A DNA stretch of 64,000 bases from Arthrobacter sp. V1I7. GTDB taxonomy: Bacteria > Actinomycetota > Actinomycetes > Actinomycetales > Micrococcaceae. The stretch spans positions 2,914,001 through 2,978,000 of the forward strand of contig NZ_JAUSYS010000001.1 of the NCBI RefSeq assembly GCF_030817015.1, given 5' to 3'. Positions 52,796 through 63,674 of this stretch are shown piece by piece. Position 1 is the stretch's first letter. The number at the start of each line of letters is the position of its first letter. Position numbers and translations under genes: made by a program. The notes under the pieces are model-generated. The model saw only the letters and a program-made list of their open reading frames with translations. It made no database searches and was not told where the DNA came from.

Positions 52796-55774
52796 CTACC
52801 GTCCGGTGAGCGACCAGGCGTCCTCGGAGCCGTCGTCGTCCTCCCCGGAGGAGGCCCCGGAGCCATCCGCGCCGTCTGCACCGTCGAAGTAGCGCACGCT
52901 CTGGGTCCGGTTGTCCAGATCCGCGGCCACGAGGTCCTCCGCGTAGCCGCCCTGGGCAATGTTGGCGTTGGCGTTGTCGCTGAGCGCCGCGGTCTGGGAA
53001 TCCGCGATTGCCGGGCCGTCCTGGCCCTTCATCGCGGCCAGGACGGCGGCGAGGTCGTCCGGTTTCACCAGGACGTCGCGGGCCTTGGAACCCTCGGAGG
53101 GCCCCACCACTCCCCGGGACTCGAGCAGGTCCATCAGGCGCCCGGCCTTGGCGAAGCCGACGCGGAGCTTGCGCTGCAGCATCGACGTCGAACCGAACTG
53201 GGTGGTGACCACCAGTTCGGTGGCCTGCAGCAGCACCTCGAGATCGTCTCCGATGTCGTCGTCGATCTGCTTCTTCTGCGCCTCCGGAGCTACGTCGTCA
53301 CGGTAGACCGCCTTGAGCTGGCCCTTGACGTGTTCGACCACCTTGTGGATTTCTGATTCGGTGACCCAGGCGCCCTGGACGCGCATCGCCTTGGAGGCCC
53401 CCATCGGCAGGAACAGCGCATCGCCCTGGCCGATGAGTTTCTCCGCGCCCGGCTGGTCCAGGACCACGCGGGAGTCGGTGACGGAGGAGGTCGCGAACGC
53501 CATTCGGGAGGGCACGTTGGCCTTGATCAGGCCGGTGACGACATCCACGGACGGCCGCTGGGTGGCCAGCACCAGGTGGATTCCGGCCGCGCGGGCCAGC
53601 TGGGTGATGCGGACGATGGAGTCTTCGACGTCGCGCGGGGCCACCATCATGAGGTCGGCGAGTTCGTCCACAATCACCAGCAGGTACGGGTACGGCCGGA
53701 TGACGCGCTTGGAGCCCTCCGGCGGCTGGACCTTGCCGGCACGGACGGCCTTGTTGAAGTCATCGATGTGCTTGAAGCCGTAATTGGCGAGGTCGTCGTA
53801 GCGGGCGTCCATCTCCCGGACCACCCACTGCAGCGCTTCGGCGGCCTTCTTAGGGTTGGTGATGATCGGCGTGATGAGGTGCGGGACGCCTTCGTAGGCG
53901 GTGAGCTCCACGCGTTTGGGGTCCACCATCACCATGCGGACCTCGTCCGGCGTGGCCCGCATCAGGATGGAGGTGATCATCGAGTTCACGAACGAGGACT
54001 TGCCGGCGCCGGTGGCGCCCGCCACCAGGAGGTGCGGCATCTTGGCGAGGTTCGCGACGACGTAGCCGCCTTCGACATCCTTGCCGACGCCCATGACCAT
54101 GGGGTGGTCCGTCCGGCGGGCATTCTGGCTGCGCAGCACATCCCCCAGCGAGACCGTCTCGCGGTCCGTGTTGGGGATCTCAATGCCGATCGCGGACTTG
54201 CCCGGAATGGGGCTCAGGATGCGCACGTCGGAGCTGGCAACGGCATAGGAGATGTTCTTGGACAGCGCCGTGACGCGCTCCACCTTGGTCCCCGGGGACA
54301 ATTCGATCTCGTAGCGGGTCACGGTGGGTCCACGGCTGAAGCCGGTGACCTGGGCGTCCACATTGAACTGGTTGAGGGTTTCGGTCAGCGAGGCGACAAT
54401 CGCGTCGTTGGCCTCGGTGCGTTCCTTCGGGATGGAGCCGGGCGTCAGCACGTCCGACGGCGGCAGCGTGTAGGTGACGTCCCCGGCCAGTGAGAGCTGC
54501 TCGGTGCGCTGCGGAATCGGGGTCGGCAACGGCGCCGGTGCCACCGGGTTGGAGGGGACCTTGGCCGCGGCCGCGGCCGCGGCAGTTCCGGCGGCGGTGC
54601 CGGCGCCTTCGGACGGGTTAAGGGACCCCGTCGCCACCATGCCGGGGGTGACCAACGGAATGGCCTCGGTGGCGTTCTCGCCCACGGCACCGGCAGCTGT
54701 TCCTGACGCGCCCAGGCCCTGGGCTGCCTTGATCTTCTCGACGGCGATCTCGGCCTGGGTGGGCCGGCGCACGCCGGGCGCCACGGACCTGGAGCCTGTT
54801 TTGGAGCCACTGGCGGATTTGGCGGCCTCGGCTTCCTCGTCTGCGATGAGCGCCCGCTCGAAGGCCTCGTCGCCGACGTACCCTTCCAGGCCCTCGTCGG
54901 CGTCGCGGTCCTTGCCGAAGAGGCGCCGGCGCTTTTTCCTGGCCGGTGCCGGGGTGTCGTTTTCGTAGAGGTAGCTGCGGTCGTGGCCGTCGCCGCTGGC
55001 TTCGTAGTCCGCCAGGTCGGTGCCCATGAGGTGTTCGTAGGCGTCCCGCAGCCGGCTGGGGATGGCTCCGAACGGGGTCGCCGTCACGATCAGCAGCGAG
55101 GTGAAGGCGACCAAGCTGTAGACCGCAATCGGTACGGCGCTGTGGATGGCCGCCAGCGGTGCGGCGGCCAGGTAACCGAGCATTCCGCCGGCCCGGCGCA
55201 GGCCGTCGAACCCGTCCGCGACGGTGGGCTGGCCGCCGATGATGTGCGCCAGGCCGGTGCCGGCGAAGGTCATGACCAGGAAGCCGATGCCGATCCTGTT
55301 GTTACCGCGGCCGTCGACGGGCTGCCGGAACAGCCGGAACGCGCAGACGAAGAGCATGAGCGGCAGCAGCAGGGACATCCAGCCGAAAGTTCCGTTGACG
55401 ATTCCGTAGACCGCGTCGGGGAACCAGCCCCGGAAGCCCCACCAGGCGAAGGTCGCGACGAAGACGCCAAGCGCGAGGTTGAACAGAGCGGCGCCGTCGC
55501 GGCGGTCCTCGGGGGCAAGGTCGCTGACGTCCGAGCCGATCCGGCGGACGCCCGCGCCCACGACATGGGCGACGCCCAGCCAGGTGCCGGCCACGACCCG
55601 CACCGGCCAGGGCTGCCTGGGTTCGACGGCGGCCAGCTGCCGGGTGCGCGCGGTGCCCGCCGCTCCCGAGGACCTGCCGGATTTGGACGCAGCGGGGCCG
55701 GAGCCCCGGCCCGTCGAGCTGCCTGATTTACCGCTTGAGTTTCCTCTTGGCGCGGAGGAAGTACGTATCGCCAT
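52796..55774 (-). CDS. ftsK: DNA translocase FtsK
   Basis: About 992 residues. Basic Ser-rich N-terminus (1-50), four membrane helices (about 100-260), a long Ala/Pro-rich linker (about 290-440), then the motor: SRGPTVTRYEIEL, Walker A GATGAGKSSFVNS, Walker B LLVIVDELADLMM. The C-terminal gamma domain (QFGSTSMLQRKLRVGF) recognises polar DNA signals. The start is uncertain: ATG 55774 or ATG 55795. It moves chromosome dimers through the septum. Confidence 0.95.
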   Translation of the reverse strand: MAIRTSSAPRGNSSGKSGSSTGRGSGPAASKSGRSSGAAGTARTRQLAAVEPRQPWPVRVVAGTWLGVAHVVGAGVRRIGSDVSDLAPEDRRDGAALFNLALGVFVATFAWWGFRGWFPDAVYGIVNGTFGWMSLLLPLMLFVCAFRLFRQPVDGRGNNRIGIGFLVMTFAGTGLAHIIGGQPTVADGFDGLRRAGGMLGYLAAAPLAAIHSAVPIAVYSLVAFTSLLIVTATPFGAIPSRLRDAYEHLMGTDLADYEASGDGHDRSYLYENDTPAPARKKRRRLFGKDRDADEGLEGYVGDEAFERALIADEEAEAAKSASGSKTGSRSVAPGVRRPTQAEIAVEKIKAAQGLGASGTAAGAVGENATEAIPLVTPGMVATGSLNPSEGAGTAAGTAAAAAAAKVPSNPVAPAPLPTPIPQRTEQLSLAGDVTYTLPPSDVLTPGSIPKERTEANDAIVASLTETLNQFNVDAQVTGFSRGPTVTRYEIELSPGTKVERVTALSKNISYAVASSDVRILSPIPGKSAIGIEIPNTDRETVSLGDVLRSQNARRTDHPMVMGVGKDVEGGYVVANLAKMPHLLVAGATGAGKSSFVNSMITSILMRATPDEVRMVMVDPKRVELTAYEGVPHLITPIITNPKKAAEALQWVVREMDARYDDLANYGFKHIDDFNKAVRAGKVQPPEGSKRVIRPYPYLLVIVDELADLMMVAPRDVEDSIVRITQLARAAGIHLVLATQRPSVDVVTGLIKANVPSRMAFATSSVTDSRVVLDQPGAEKLIGQGDALFLPMGASKAMRVQGAWVTESEIHKVVEHVKGQLKAVYRDDVAPEAQKKQIDDDIGDDLEVLLQATELVVTTQFGSTSMLQRKLRVGFAKAGRLMDLLESRGVVGPSEGSKARDVLVKPDDLAAVLAAMKGQDGPAIADSQTAALSDNANANIAQGGYAEDLVAADLDNRTQSVRYFDGADGADGSGASSGEDDDGSEDAWSLTGR

Positions 55775-55912
55775 ACCCGCCACGGTACCGGACATAGGGC
55801 CGGAAACCGCGGATTTCCGGGGCCGGCCGGTAACCATGTTGCGCTTTCGAGGCTCGTTCAGCCGGCGCCCGGCAGTGTTCCGGCTCGCGTGTGGCAGGGG
55901 CCGGGATAACGC

Positions 55913-55972
55913 AAGACGGCCTTCCCGATCAGCCCAGCCACGGGGCTGCGGGCGGGCCGGGAAGGCCGCCTT
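55913..55972 (-). terminator. Terminator after rnj
   Basis: Arms 55913-55927 and 55958-55972 (CGGGAAGGCCGCCTT and near-complement) pair with one mismatch, and an inner AGCCC/GGGCT hairpin (55931-55946) fills the loop. Confidence 0.7.
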
Positions 55973-56007
55973 GGTGGGGCGCGCGAAGATCTCCGCGCCG
56001 AGCGTGC

Positions 56008-57699
<1,692 letters not shown>

Positions 57700-57759
57700 A
57701 GTGCACTACTTTCCAGGCGGTCGCCTGACAGGTCGTTGCCGATCGGGAAAAATGCCCGA

Positions 57760-58668
57760 TCAGGAATAGACCAGTCCGGCTTCCGCCAAGTCCTCGCGGA
57801 TGGTTTCGATCTCGGTTTCGCCCGGCTCCACGAGGGGCAATCGGACAACCGAGTTGGGCAGGACTCCCTGCCACTTAAGAACTTGCTTCGCAGCAACAGC
57901 ACCCTGAATGTGGGTCATCACTGCACGGACCACGGGGTCCAGTTCGAAATGTATGGTGCGGGCGGCCGCAAAATCGCCTGCAAGTGCGGCGTCGATCATC
58001 GCACGGTACTGCTTCGTGGCCACGTGGGCCGAGACGCTGACGAGCCCGACGGCGCCTGCTGCCATCCAGGGCAGCGTGAGTCCGTCGTCGCCCGAGTAGA
58101 CATCCAGATCGGTGTTGGCCAGGACGCGGGTCACCGCGGCGAAGTCCGCCTTCGCATCCTTGAGGGCAACCACCCGGGGGTGGTCCGCGATCCGGATCAT
58201 GGTCTCGGGAAGGATCGGGACGCCGGCGCGGCCGGGGATGTCGTAGACCATGACGGGAAGTTCAGCGGCGTCGGCGACGGCCTCGATGTGGGCCTGGATG
58301 CCGGCCTGGCTCGGCTTGTTGTAGTACGGCGTGACGATCAGCTGGCCGTGGGCTCCGGCTTTCGCCGCGCGCTTGGCCATCTCGATCGAGTGCGAGGTGT
58401 GGTTGGTGCCGGTTCCGGCAATCACCTTGGCGCGGTCCCCCACGGCTTCGACGATGACGCGGAACAGCTTTTCCTTTTCGTCATCTTCCAAGGTGGACGT
58501 CTCGCCGGTGGTGCCGGAGATCACGAGGGCGTCGTTGCCGTCTTCGACGAGCTTGTTGGCCAGCTCTGCCGACTGACGATAGTCAACCTCACCGTCGGTG
58601 GTGAAAGGCGTGACCATCGCGGTCACAAGGGTACCGAACGTGTAAGAGCGAATGTCAGAGTCAGCCAT
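57760..58668 (-). CDS. dapA: 4-hydroxy-tetrahydrodipicolinate synthase
   Basis: A 302-residue TIM-barrel enzyme joining pyruvate and aspartate semialdehyde. GTTGETSTL, VTPYYNKPSQ with the catalytic Tyr, and the Schiff-base Lys in VVALKDAKAD are present. ATG 58668 begins MADSDIRSYTFGTLVTAMVTPF. With dapB and dapF in the window it supplies meso-diaminopimelate or lysine. Confidence 0.96.
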   Translation of the reverse strand: MADSDIRSYTFGTLVTAMVTPFTTDGEVDYRQSAELANKLVEDGNDALVISGTTGETSTLEDDEKEKLFRVIVEAVGDRAKVIAGTGTNHTSHSIEMAKRAAKAGAHGQLIVTPYYNKPSQAGIQAHIEAVADAAELPVMVYDIPGRAGVPILPETMIRIADHPRVVALKDAKADFAAVTRVLANTDLDVYSGDDGLTLPWMAAGAVGLVSVSAHVATKQYRAMIDAALAGDFAAARTIHFELDPVVRAVMTHIQGAVAAKQVLKWQGVLPNSVVRLPLVEPGETEIETIREDLAEAGLVYS

Positions 58669-58726
58669 GGTAAAAACGTTACCCTGTCCCCTGCGTGTTA
58701 GGACAATGGTGGCGGCGTGATGAAGA

Positions 58727-59467
58727 TCAAATCCGGGCGGCCGGGTGCAGCAGGATCGCGGTGAGCACCTCGGTGCCCGTCCCTGCGGCCCGCCGGATGA
58801 CGAATCCGTCCGGGCCCCAGAAGCCGCTCTTCCCCGCGGAGGGCCCGAGCGGCGTGCTGCCGCCAAGGTTCGCGAGGACGCTGTACATCCGGTGGTCCAT
58901 GGCCCGGGCGCCGAGATGAAGGTCCAGGCGCCGTCCCTCCGCAGCGGTGTACAGGCCAGAGACGGCGTAGACGTCCGCGCCTTCATCCGCAGCTGCGCCG
59001 GCGTGTGTCGGGTGGGCCGCGTCGTAACAGATGGCGAGGGCGACCCGCCAGCCATCGAGCTCCAGGACCGCTGCCCGCTCTCCCGCGGTAAACCATTCGG
59101 CCTCGGCACCGTGGAGCCACACCTTGAAGCTGCAGTCGACGCCGCCGGAGGGGCGCACCGCGAGGGAGGCCAGCCGCGGCGTGCCGTCCGGCTCTATGTA
59201 GGGCGCGCCGACGACCGCTGTGATTCCGGTCCGGCGGCAGATTTCGCGGATGCCGTCCAGCCGGCTGTCGGCAGGCGTGAGCCAGTGATCCGGGTCCGCC
59301 AGCCGCTCCAGTGCGTAGCCGGTCAGGGACAGCTCGGGGAAAATCACGAGCCTTGCGCCGTGGGCGTCCGCGTCCTCGATGAGGCGGACGTGTTCAGGGA
59401 GATTGGCCACGATGCCGCCGTCGATGGCCTGGTACTGGACGGCGGAGAGGGTCAGAGGCGTGGTCAC
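58727..59467 (-). CDS. Nitrilase-superfamily carbon-nitrogen hydrolase
   Basis: A 246-residue amidohydrolase. The triad is Glu45 (FPELSLTG), Lys115 (FKVWLHG) and Cys147 (AICYDAAHP), so it should be active on an amide or nitrile. The substrate is not readable. GTG 59467 is the start, 10 bases after the DUF222 remnant stop, so the two may share the SOS promoter. Confidence 0.88.
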   Translation of the reverse strand: MTTPLTLSAVQYQAIDGGIVANLPEHVRLIEDADAHGARLVIFPELSLTGYALERLADPDHWLTPADSRLDGIREICRRTGITAVVGAPYIEPDGTPRLASLAVRPSGGVDCSFKVWLHGAEAEWFTAGERAAVLELDGWRVALAICYDAAHPTHAGAAADEGADVYAVSGLYTAAEGRRLDLHLGARAMDHRMYSVLANLGGSTPLGPSAGKSGFWGPDGFVIRRAAGTGTEVLTAILLHPAARI

Positions 59468-59476
59468 CCTGCCATC

Positions 59477-59986
59477 CTAGGTGCGTCTCACGCCGCGCGC
59501 CGGGCCCCGAAGGACGACGCGGCCCCCGGCCGGCGCAACGTCCGACGACGCGGCCCCGGCCGGCGCAACGTCCGACCGCGCGGCGCCGGTCGGGGCAACG
59601 TCTGAACGCGCGGCAGCGTCCGACCGCGAAGCGTCCGACCGCGCGGACCCGGACTGGGCTGCACCGGGCGGGGTGGCACAGTACCGTCCGACGGCCGTTA
59701 CGCGCAGGCCCTCGGCCCAGGCGGCGAGCCGTTGCGCGGCGCGCACGTAGTTGAAGAGTTCGGTGGGGGTAAGTGCATCGAGGTCGGTTTCAGCCAGCCG
59801 GCGGGCGAGCTCGGCCCCGGGCGCCTGGGCGGGGAGGGCAGTCCCCTCCTGCTGCCAGCGGCGGTCCTCCGCCGGCTCTCCGGCGACCAGCTGGCGGAAG
59901 AGGAAGTCCACCACCCCGGGGCTCATCGCCTTGAGCACTCCGGATGCCTCGTCCGGACGGAAATCGGGTTCTCGTGCTGTACTCAT
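59477..59986 (-). CDS. Short DUF222 (13E12-like) protein, probably a remnant
   Basis: A 169-residue ORF. Residues about 65-115 (DALTPTELFNYVRAAQRLAAWAEG...VGRYCATPPG) resemble the start of DUF222, found in 13E12-type HNH proteins. Full members are about 400 residues with an HNH nuclease end; here the domain stops and a 10-residue repeat (SDVAPxGAAR) with a short basic end follows. A near-perfect LexA box lies 14 bases before the ATG. It may be a truncated gene still under SOS control. Confidence 0.65.
   Translation of the reverse strand: MSTAREPDFRPDEASGVLKAMSPGVVDFLFRQLVAGEPAEDRRWQQEGTALPAQAPGAELARRLAETDLDALTPTELFNYVRAAQRLAAWAEGLRVTAVGRYCATPPGAAQSGSARSDASRSDAAARSDVAPTGAARSDVAPAGAASSDVAPAGGRVVLRGPARGVRRT
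59525..59640 (-). repeat. In-gene tandem repeat (about 30 bp, 3 copies)
   Basis: Copies of GGCGCAACGTCCGA-like sequence recur about every 30 bp and decay to the right into shorter GCGTCCGACCGCG units. They encode the ARSDVAPTGA / ARSDVAPAGA / ASSDVAPAGG repeat. Confidence 0.85.
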
Positions 59987-59999
59987 GGCCCCATAGTAT

Positions 60000-60015
60000 T
60001 CGAACATATATTCGA
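60000..60015. promoter_or_regulatory. LexA box before the DUF222 gene
   Basis: TCGAACATATATTCGA matches 11 of 12 defined positions, as good as the lexA-side box. It is 14 bases from the DUF222 ATG and about 86 bases from the divergent acyltransferase-like gene, so it could govern both. Confidence 0.8.
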
Positions 60016-60101
60016 ACACAAGGCCTGTGCAGAGCCTGTGACTTCCTCGCGCCGGGCCCTGGGGCGGGTGCAGTCCCAGCCGGTCATGAGACGATCGGAC
60101 C

Positions 60102-61337
60102 ATGACCGCGCGCGGAACCACCCCTCCCTCCCGGACCGCAAAAGGCGGAGCGTCAGGGGTGCGGCTGGCAGGTATCGATGCCGCCCGCGGTCTGGCGCTC
60201 CTGGGAATGATGGCCACGCACGTGCTGCTCACCTTCGAGCGCGATGCGCAGCTCACGCCGACCTGGGTGGGACTCGTTTTTTCCGGACGGGCCTCGGCGC
60301 TTTTTGCCGTGCTCGCGGGAGTCGGGCTGGCTCTTTCCACCGGAAAGGAACGGCCGCTGCAGGGGCCCGAGCTATCGGCGGCGCGCCGGGGCATCGCGCT
60401 ACGCGCCCTGGTGGTGGCCGCTGTCGGTCTCACCGTCGGCGGGCTCGAGCTGAACATCGCCATCATCCTGGTCCACTACGCCGTGCTGTTCCTTTGCGTG
60501 CTGCCGTTTCTCGGGCTGGACATCAAGCGCCTGCTGGTTCTCGCCGCGGGCTGGGTACTGGTCAGCCCGGTCATAGCCTTCCTGCTGCGCCCCTGGCTCC
60601 TCGCGGCCCAGCCTCCCCTTCAGCTGGGCCACAACCCGCAATGGGAGGATCTCTCCACGCCCGGCGTACTGCTTGGCGATCTCTTCCTGACCGGCTACTA
60701 CCCCGTTTTCCAGTGGATCGCCTATCTGTTGATCGGTCTCGCCATCGGTCGGATGGCCCTCTCGACGGCGGCCGTGCCGGCACTGCTGCTGGCCGGAGGA
60801 ACCGTCGTGGCGGTCCTGGCCAAGTGGTTCAGCGTCGTGATGATGGAGGACTGGGGCGGCCGGGCGGCCTTGCAGGCGTCCCTGCGCAACCCGTCCTATC
60901 CGCTCGAGAGCCTCCTGCAGGTCAACCTGTCCGGCGTGGAACAAACCGGCTCCGGCTGGTGGCTCGCCACCAGCGCCCCCCATTCCGGCACCACGCTGGA
61001 CCTGGTGCACACCTCCGGGGTGGCCGCCGCCGTCGTGGGCTTCTTCCTGCTGCTGGGCCGGCTCGCCGAGTGGATCGAGCTGGATCTGCTGCTCCCGCTG
61101 CGGGGCGCCGGCGCCCTTACTTTGAGCCTTTACACGGCCCATTTGTGGGTCATGGCGACCCTCTACGAAAAGCCGCTCTGGGCCGGCTGGACGGTAGAAG
61201 GTGTCTACTGGGCGCAGGCGGCCGCCGTGTTGATTATCGGGTCGGTCTTCGCCGCGCTCTCGTGGCGCGGGCCCCTTGAATGGGTGGCGCATGCCGCCAA
61301 CCAGCTCGGCCGGCAGCAGCCCGCCCGGGTCCGCTAA
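60102..61337 (+). CDS. Multi-pass membrane protein, heparan-alpha-glucosaminide acetyltransferase/DUF418-like
   Basis: A 411-residue protein with about ten membrane helices. RLAGIDAARGLALLGMMATHVLL at the N-terminus, and later WIAYLLIGLAIGRMAL and LRGAGALTLSLYTAHLW, are marks of the acyltransferase-like membrane family. A role in modifying a surface sugar is possible; substrate unknown. Confidence 0.78.
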   Translation: MTARGTTPPSRTAKGGASGVRLAGIDAARGLALLGMMATHVLLTFERDAQLTPTWVGLVFSGRASALFAVLAGVGLALSTGKERPLQGPELSAARRGIALRALVVAAVGLTVGGLELNIAIILVHYAVLFLCVLPFLGLDIKRLLVLAAGWVLVSPVIAFLLRPWLLAAQPPLQLGHNPQWEDLSTPGVLLGDLFLTGYYPVFQWIAYLLIGLAIGRMALSTAAVPALLLAGGTVVAVLAKWFSVVMMEDWGGRAALQASLRNPSYPLESLLQVNLSGVEQTGSGWWLATSAPHSGTTLDLVHTSGVAAAVVGFFLLLGRLAEWIELDLLLPLRGAGALTLSLYTAHLWVMATLYEKPLWAGWTVEGVYWAQAAAVLIIGSVFAALSWRGPLEWVAHAANQLGRQQPARVR

Positions 61338-61371
61338 CCATCCCCGGGCGCCTGGGCGCCAGGCGTGCCGG

Positions 61372-61854
61372 TCAGGCTGCGGGGGTTACGGCCCGGAACA
61401 GCTTGACGGCGTCGCGCATCGAGGCACGGGCCCGTTTGCGGTCACCCGAGGCGTCGTAGGCGCAGCTGAGCCGGAACCACGAGCGCCAGTCCTCCGGGGC
61501 CGCCTCCGCCTCGGCGCGGTATTTTTCAAATTCGAGGTCCGCGGCCTCCCGGATGATCCGGCCGGCGGGGGTCCGCGGCAGGGTGTCCTCCGGCAAGCCA
61601 CCTTCGGCTTCGAGGATTTTCGCCATCTGCTCCGTGCGGGCGCCGAACAGCAACTCCCGGACCAGGGCCCAGGCCCCGACGAGCGGGAGGACAAGGTACG
61701 CCACGCCGATGGCCTTGGCCACCAGATTCGGGTCGGACATCAGCAGCACGGAACGCTGGAAGGACACCACCAGGTAGAACACCAGCAGCAGGGTGACGGC
61801 GCCGACCCAGATCTTGGTGCGGTTGGCTTTCAGGGCAGTCAGCACATTGGCCAC
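61372..61854 (-). CDS. Two-helix membrane protein with TPR-like tail
   Basis: A 160-residue protein. Two helices (about 15-32, 45-68) are followed by a soluble helical tail with WRSWFRLSCAYDASGDRKRARASM, similar to a single TPR unit. The start is GTG 61854, 5 bases after the dapB stop. Conserved in Arthrobacter-type genomes as I recall; no function known. Confidence 0.7.
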   Translation of the reverse strand: MANVLTALKANRTKIWVGAVTLLLVFYLVVSFQRSVLLMSDPNLVAKAIGVAYLVLPLVGAWALVRELLFGARTEQMAKILEAEGGLPEDTLPRTPAGRIIREAADLEFEKYRAEAEAAPEDWRSWFRLSCAYDASGDRKRARASMRDAVKLFRAVTPAA

Positions 61855-61859
61855 GGTGT

Positions 61860-62618
61860 TCAGAGTCCCAGATCCAGGTAGCCGTCCAGGCCCACGGTGA
61901 GGCCCGGTCGCGCGGCAATGGTGCGTACACCCAGCAGCACGCCCGGCATGAAAGAGGCCCGGTCGAAGGAATCGTGCCGGAAGGTCAGCTGCTCCCCCGG
62001 CCCGCCGAGCAGGACTTCCTGATGGGCCACCAGGCCGCGGAGCCGGACGCTGTGGACGCGCACGCCGTCGACCTCGCAGCCGCGGGCGCCGGGAAGTCCG
62101 CTGGCAGTGGCATCCGGGCTGGCGGGGACACTGGCGGCAGCCCGCTCCGCTGCGATCAGCTGGGCCGTGCGCACCGCCGTTCCCGACGGCGCGTCCACCT
62201 TGTCGGGGTGGTGCAGTTCGATGATTTCCACCGAATCGAAGTACCTTGAGGCTTTGGCGGCGAAGGCGGACGCCAGAACCGAGCCGAGGGCGAAGTTGGG
62301 GGCAATCAGGACCCCGACGCCCTGCTGGCCGGCGAGGAGTTCCTCGAGCCGGGCCAGGCGGTCCGCGTCCCAGCCGGTGGTACCGACGACGGCGTGCATG
62401 CCGTGTTCGACGGCGAAGCGGACGTTGGCTTCGGTGCTTTCAGGGACTGTCAGGTCCACCACGATCCGGGCTCCGGCAGCCACGAGCGCGTCGAGGGAAT
62501 CGTTCCGGCCGAGGGCCGCCACCAGTTTCAGGTCCGCGGCGGCTTCGACAGCCTTCACCGCTTCGGCGCCCATGCGCCCGTTAGCGCCCAGGACGGCGAC
62601 TGCGAGTTGTTCGGTCAT
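61860..62618 (-). CDS. dapB: 4-hydroxy-tetrahydrodipicolinate reductase
   Basis: A 252-residue reductase. VLGANGRMGAEAV is the nucleotide site, ELHHPDKVDAPSGTA holds the catalytic His-His and Lys. It follows DapA in the diaminopimelate path. ATG 62618 begins the family; the longer frame upstream is not conserved. Confidence 0.96.
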   Translation of the reverse strand: MTEQLAVAVLGANGRMGAEAVKAVEAAADLKLVAALGRNDSLDALVAAGARIVVDLTVPESTEANVRFAVEHGMHAVVGTTGWDADRLARLEELLAGQQGVGVLIAPNFALGSVLASAFAAKASRYFDSVEIIELHHPDKVDAPSGTAVRTAQLIAAERAAASVPASPDATASGLPGARGCEVDGVRVHSVRLRGLVAHQEVLLGGPGEQLTFRHDSFDRASFMPGVLLGVRTIAARPGLTVGLDGYLDLGL

Positions 62619-62686
62619 GCCATCAACCCTACCGCCGGGGCTCGCAGCCCCATGAACCGGGGTTCCCGCGTTACACGCTGCAGCTC

Positions 62687-63172
62687 CTACCCGCCGGCAC
62701 CGACCCATTCCACCGTGCCGTCGGTAAAGAACTGTTCCTTCCAGATGGGAACCTGTGCCTTGATCCGGTCCACGAGCTCGGAGCAGACCTCAAAGGCCTG
62801 GCCCCGGTGCGCGGCCGAGACGGCGCAGACCAGCGCCGGGTCGCCGATCTCCAGCAGGCCGATCCGGTGCGCCGCCCAGATCCGTACCGGCTGGCGCGGC
62901 GCGCCGCCGGCATCACCGGCGGGGCTCCCGGCGGCCGCCTGCTCCGCGGCGAGGGCCGCGACGACGTCGGCCATCACCTGGTGCGCGGTGGGGTGCGCGC
63001 TGTAACTGAGCCGCTGCACCGGTTTGCCGCCGTCGTGGTTCCGCACCACGCCGCTGAAGCTGACCACCGCGCCGGCGGTGTCTGATTCGACCGCGGCGAT
63101 GGCCTGGTCCACGGAGATCGGAGCGGCGCTCAGCACCGCGTGGACGACTTCAAATCCTGTGTCAGTGCCCAT
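62687..63172 (-). CDS. moaE: Molybdopterin synthase catalytic subunit
   Basis: A 161-residue MoaE: GAVVSFSGVVRNHDGGKPV, then IWAAHRIGLLEIGDPALVCAVSAAHRG and VPIWKEQF with the catalytic lysine. An extra Ala/Gly-rich loop lies at about residues 75-95. It starts inside the end of the preceding MogA/MoaB-like gene (11-base overlap). MoaD is not in the window. Confidence 0.94.
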   Translation of the reverse strand: MGTDTGFEVVHAVLSAAPISVDQAIAAVESDTAGAVVSFSGVVRNHDGGKPVQRLSYSAHPTAHQVMADVVAALAAEQAAAGSPAGDAGGAPRQPVRIWAAHRIGLLEIGDPALVCAVSAAHRGQAFEVCSELVDRIKAQVPIWKEQFFTDGTVEWVGAGG

Positions 63173-63674
63173 GGCTTCCTTCGAGCTGGTCGCAGAGGTG
63201 TCCGAGGACGGGATCCAGCACGCTCAGGCCTTCCATGACGCCCTTTGGGGATCCGGGGAGGTTGACGATGAACGTCTGGCCGGCCGCCCCCGCGTGGCCG
63301 CGGCTCAGCATGGCCATCGGGGTCTTGGCGGTTCCCGCGCTCCTGATTCCTTCCATGATGCCCGGGATCTCGCGGTCCAGCAGGGGCAAGGTCTCTTCCG
63401 GGGTGGCGTCGGTGGGGCTGAGGCCGGTCCCGCCGCTCGTGATGATGACGGCGGGCTGTTGGGTCAGGAGGGCGCGGAGGGCGGCGCCCACCGGTGCCCC
63501 GTCCGGGACCACGAGCGCCGGGAACGGCTCGAAGCCGTGTTCGGTGAGCCAGTCGATGATGACGGGGCCGGTGAGGTCCTCGTAGGCGCCGGAAGCGGCC
63601 CGGGTCGAAGCGATCACGACGCCGGCCTTCCGCCCGGTCGCTTCGCCGTGGCGGTGTGGTTCGGGCATGCTCAT
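63162..63674 (-). CDS. MogA/MoaB family molybdenum cofactor protein
   Basis: A 170-residue protein with the molybdopterin-binding fold: [12 protein letters not shown], the [15 protein letters not shown] loop and [10 protein letters not shown]. It adenylylates molybdopterin or binds it; MogA and MoaB cannot be told apart here. It overlaps the moaC stop by 4 bases. Confidence 0.92.
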   Translation of the reverse strand: MSMPEPHRHGEATGRKAGVVIASTRAASGAYEDLTGPVIIDWLTEHGFEPFPALVVPDGAPVGAALRALLTQQPAVIITSGGTGLSPTDATPEETLPLLDREIPGIMEGIRSAGTAKTPMAMLSRGHAGAAGQTFIVNLPGSPKGVMEGLSVLDPVLGHLCDQLEGSHGH

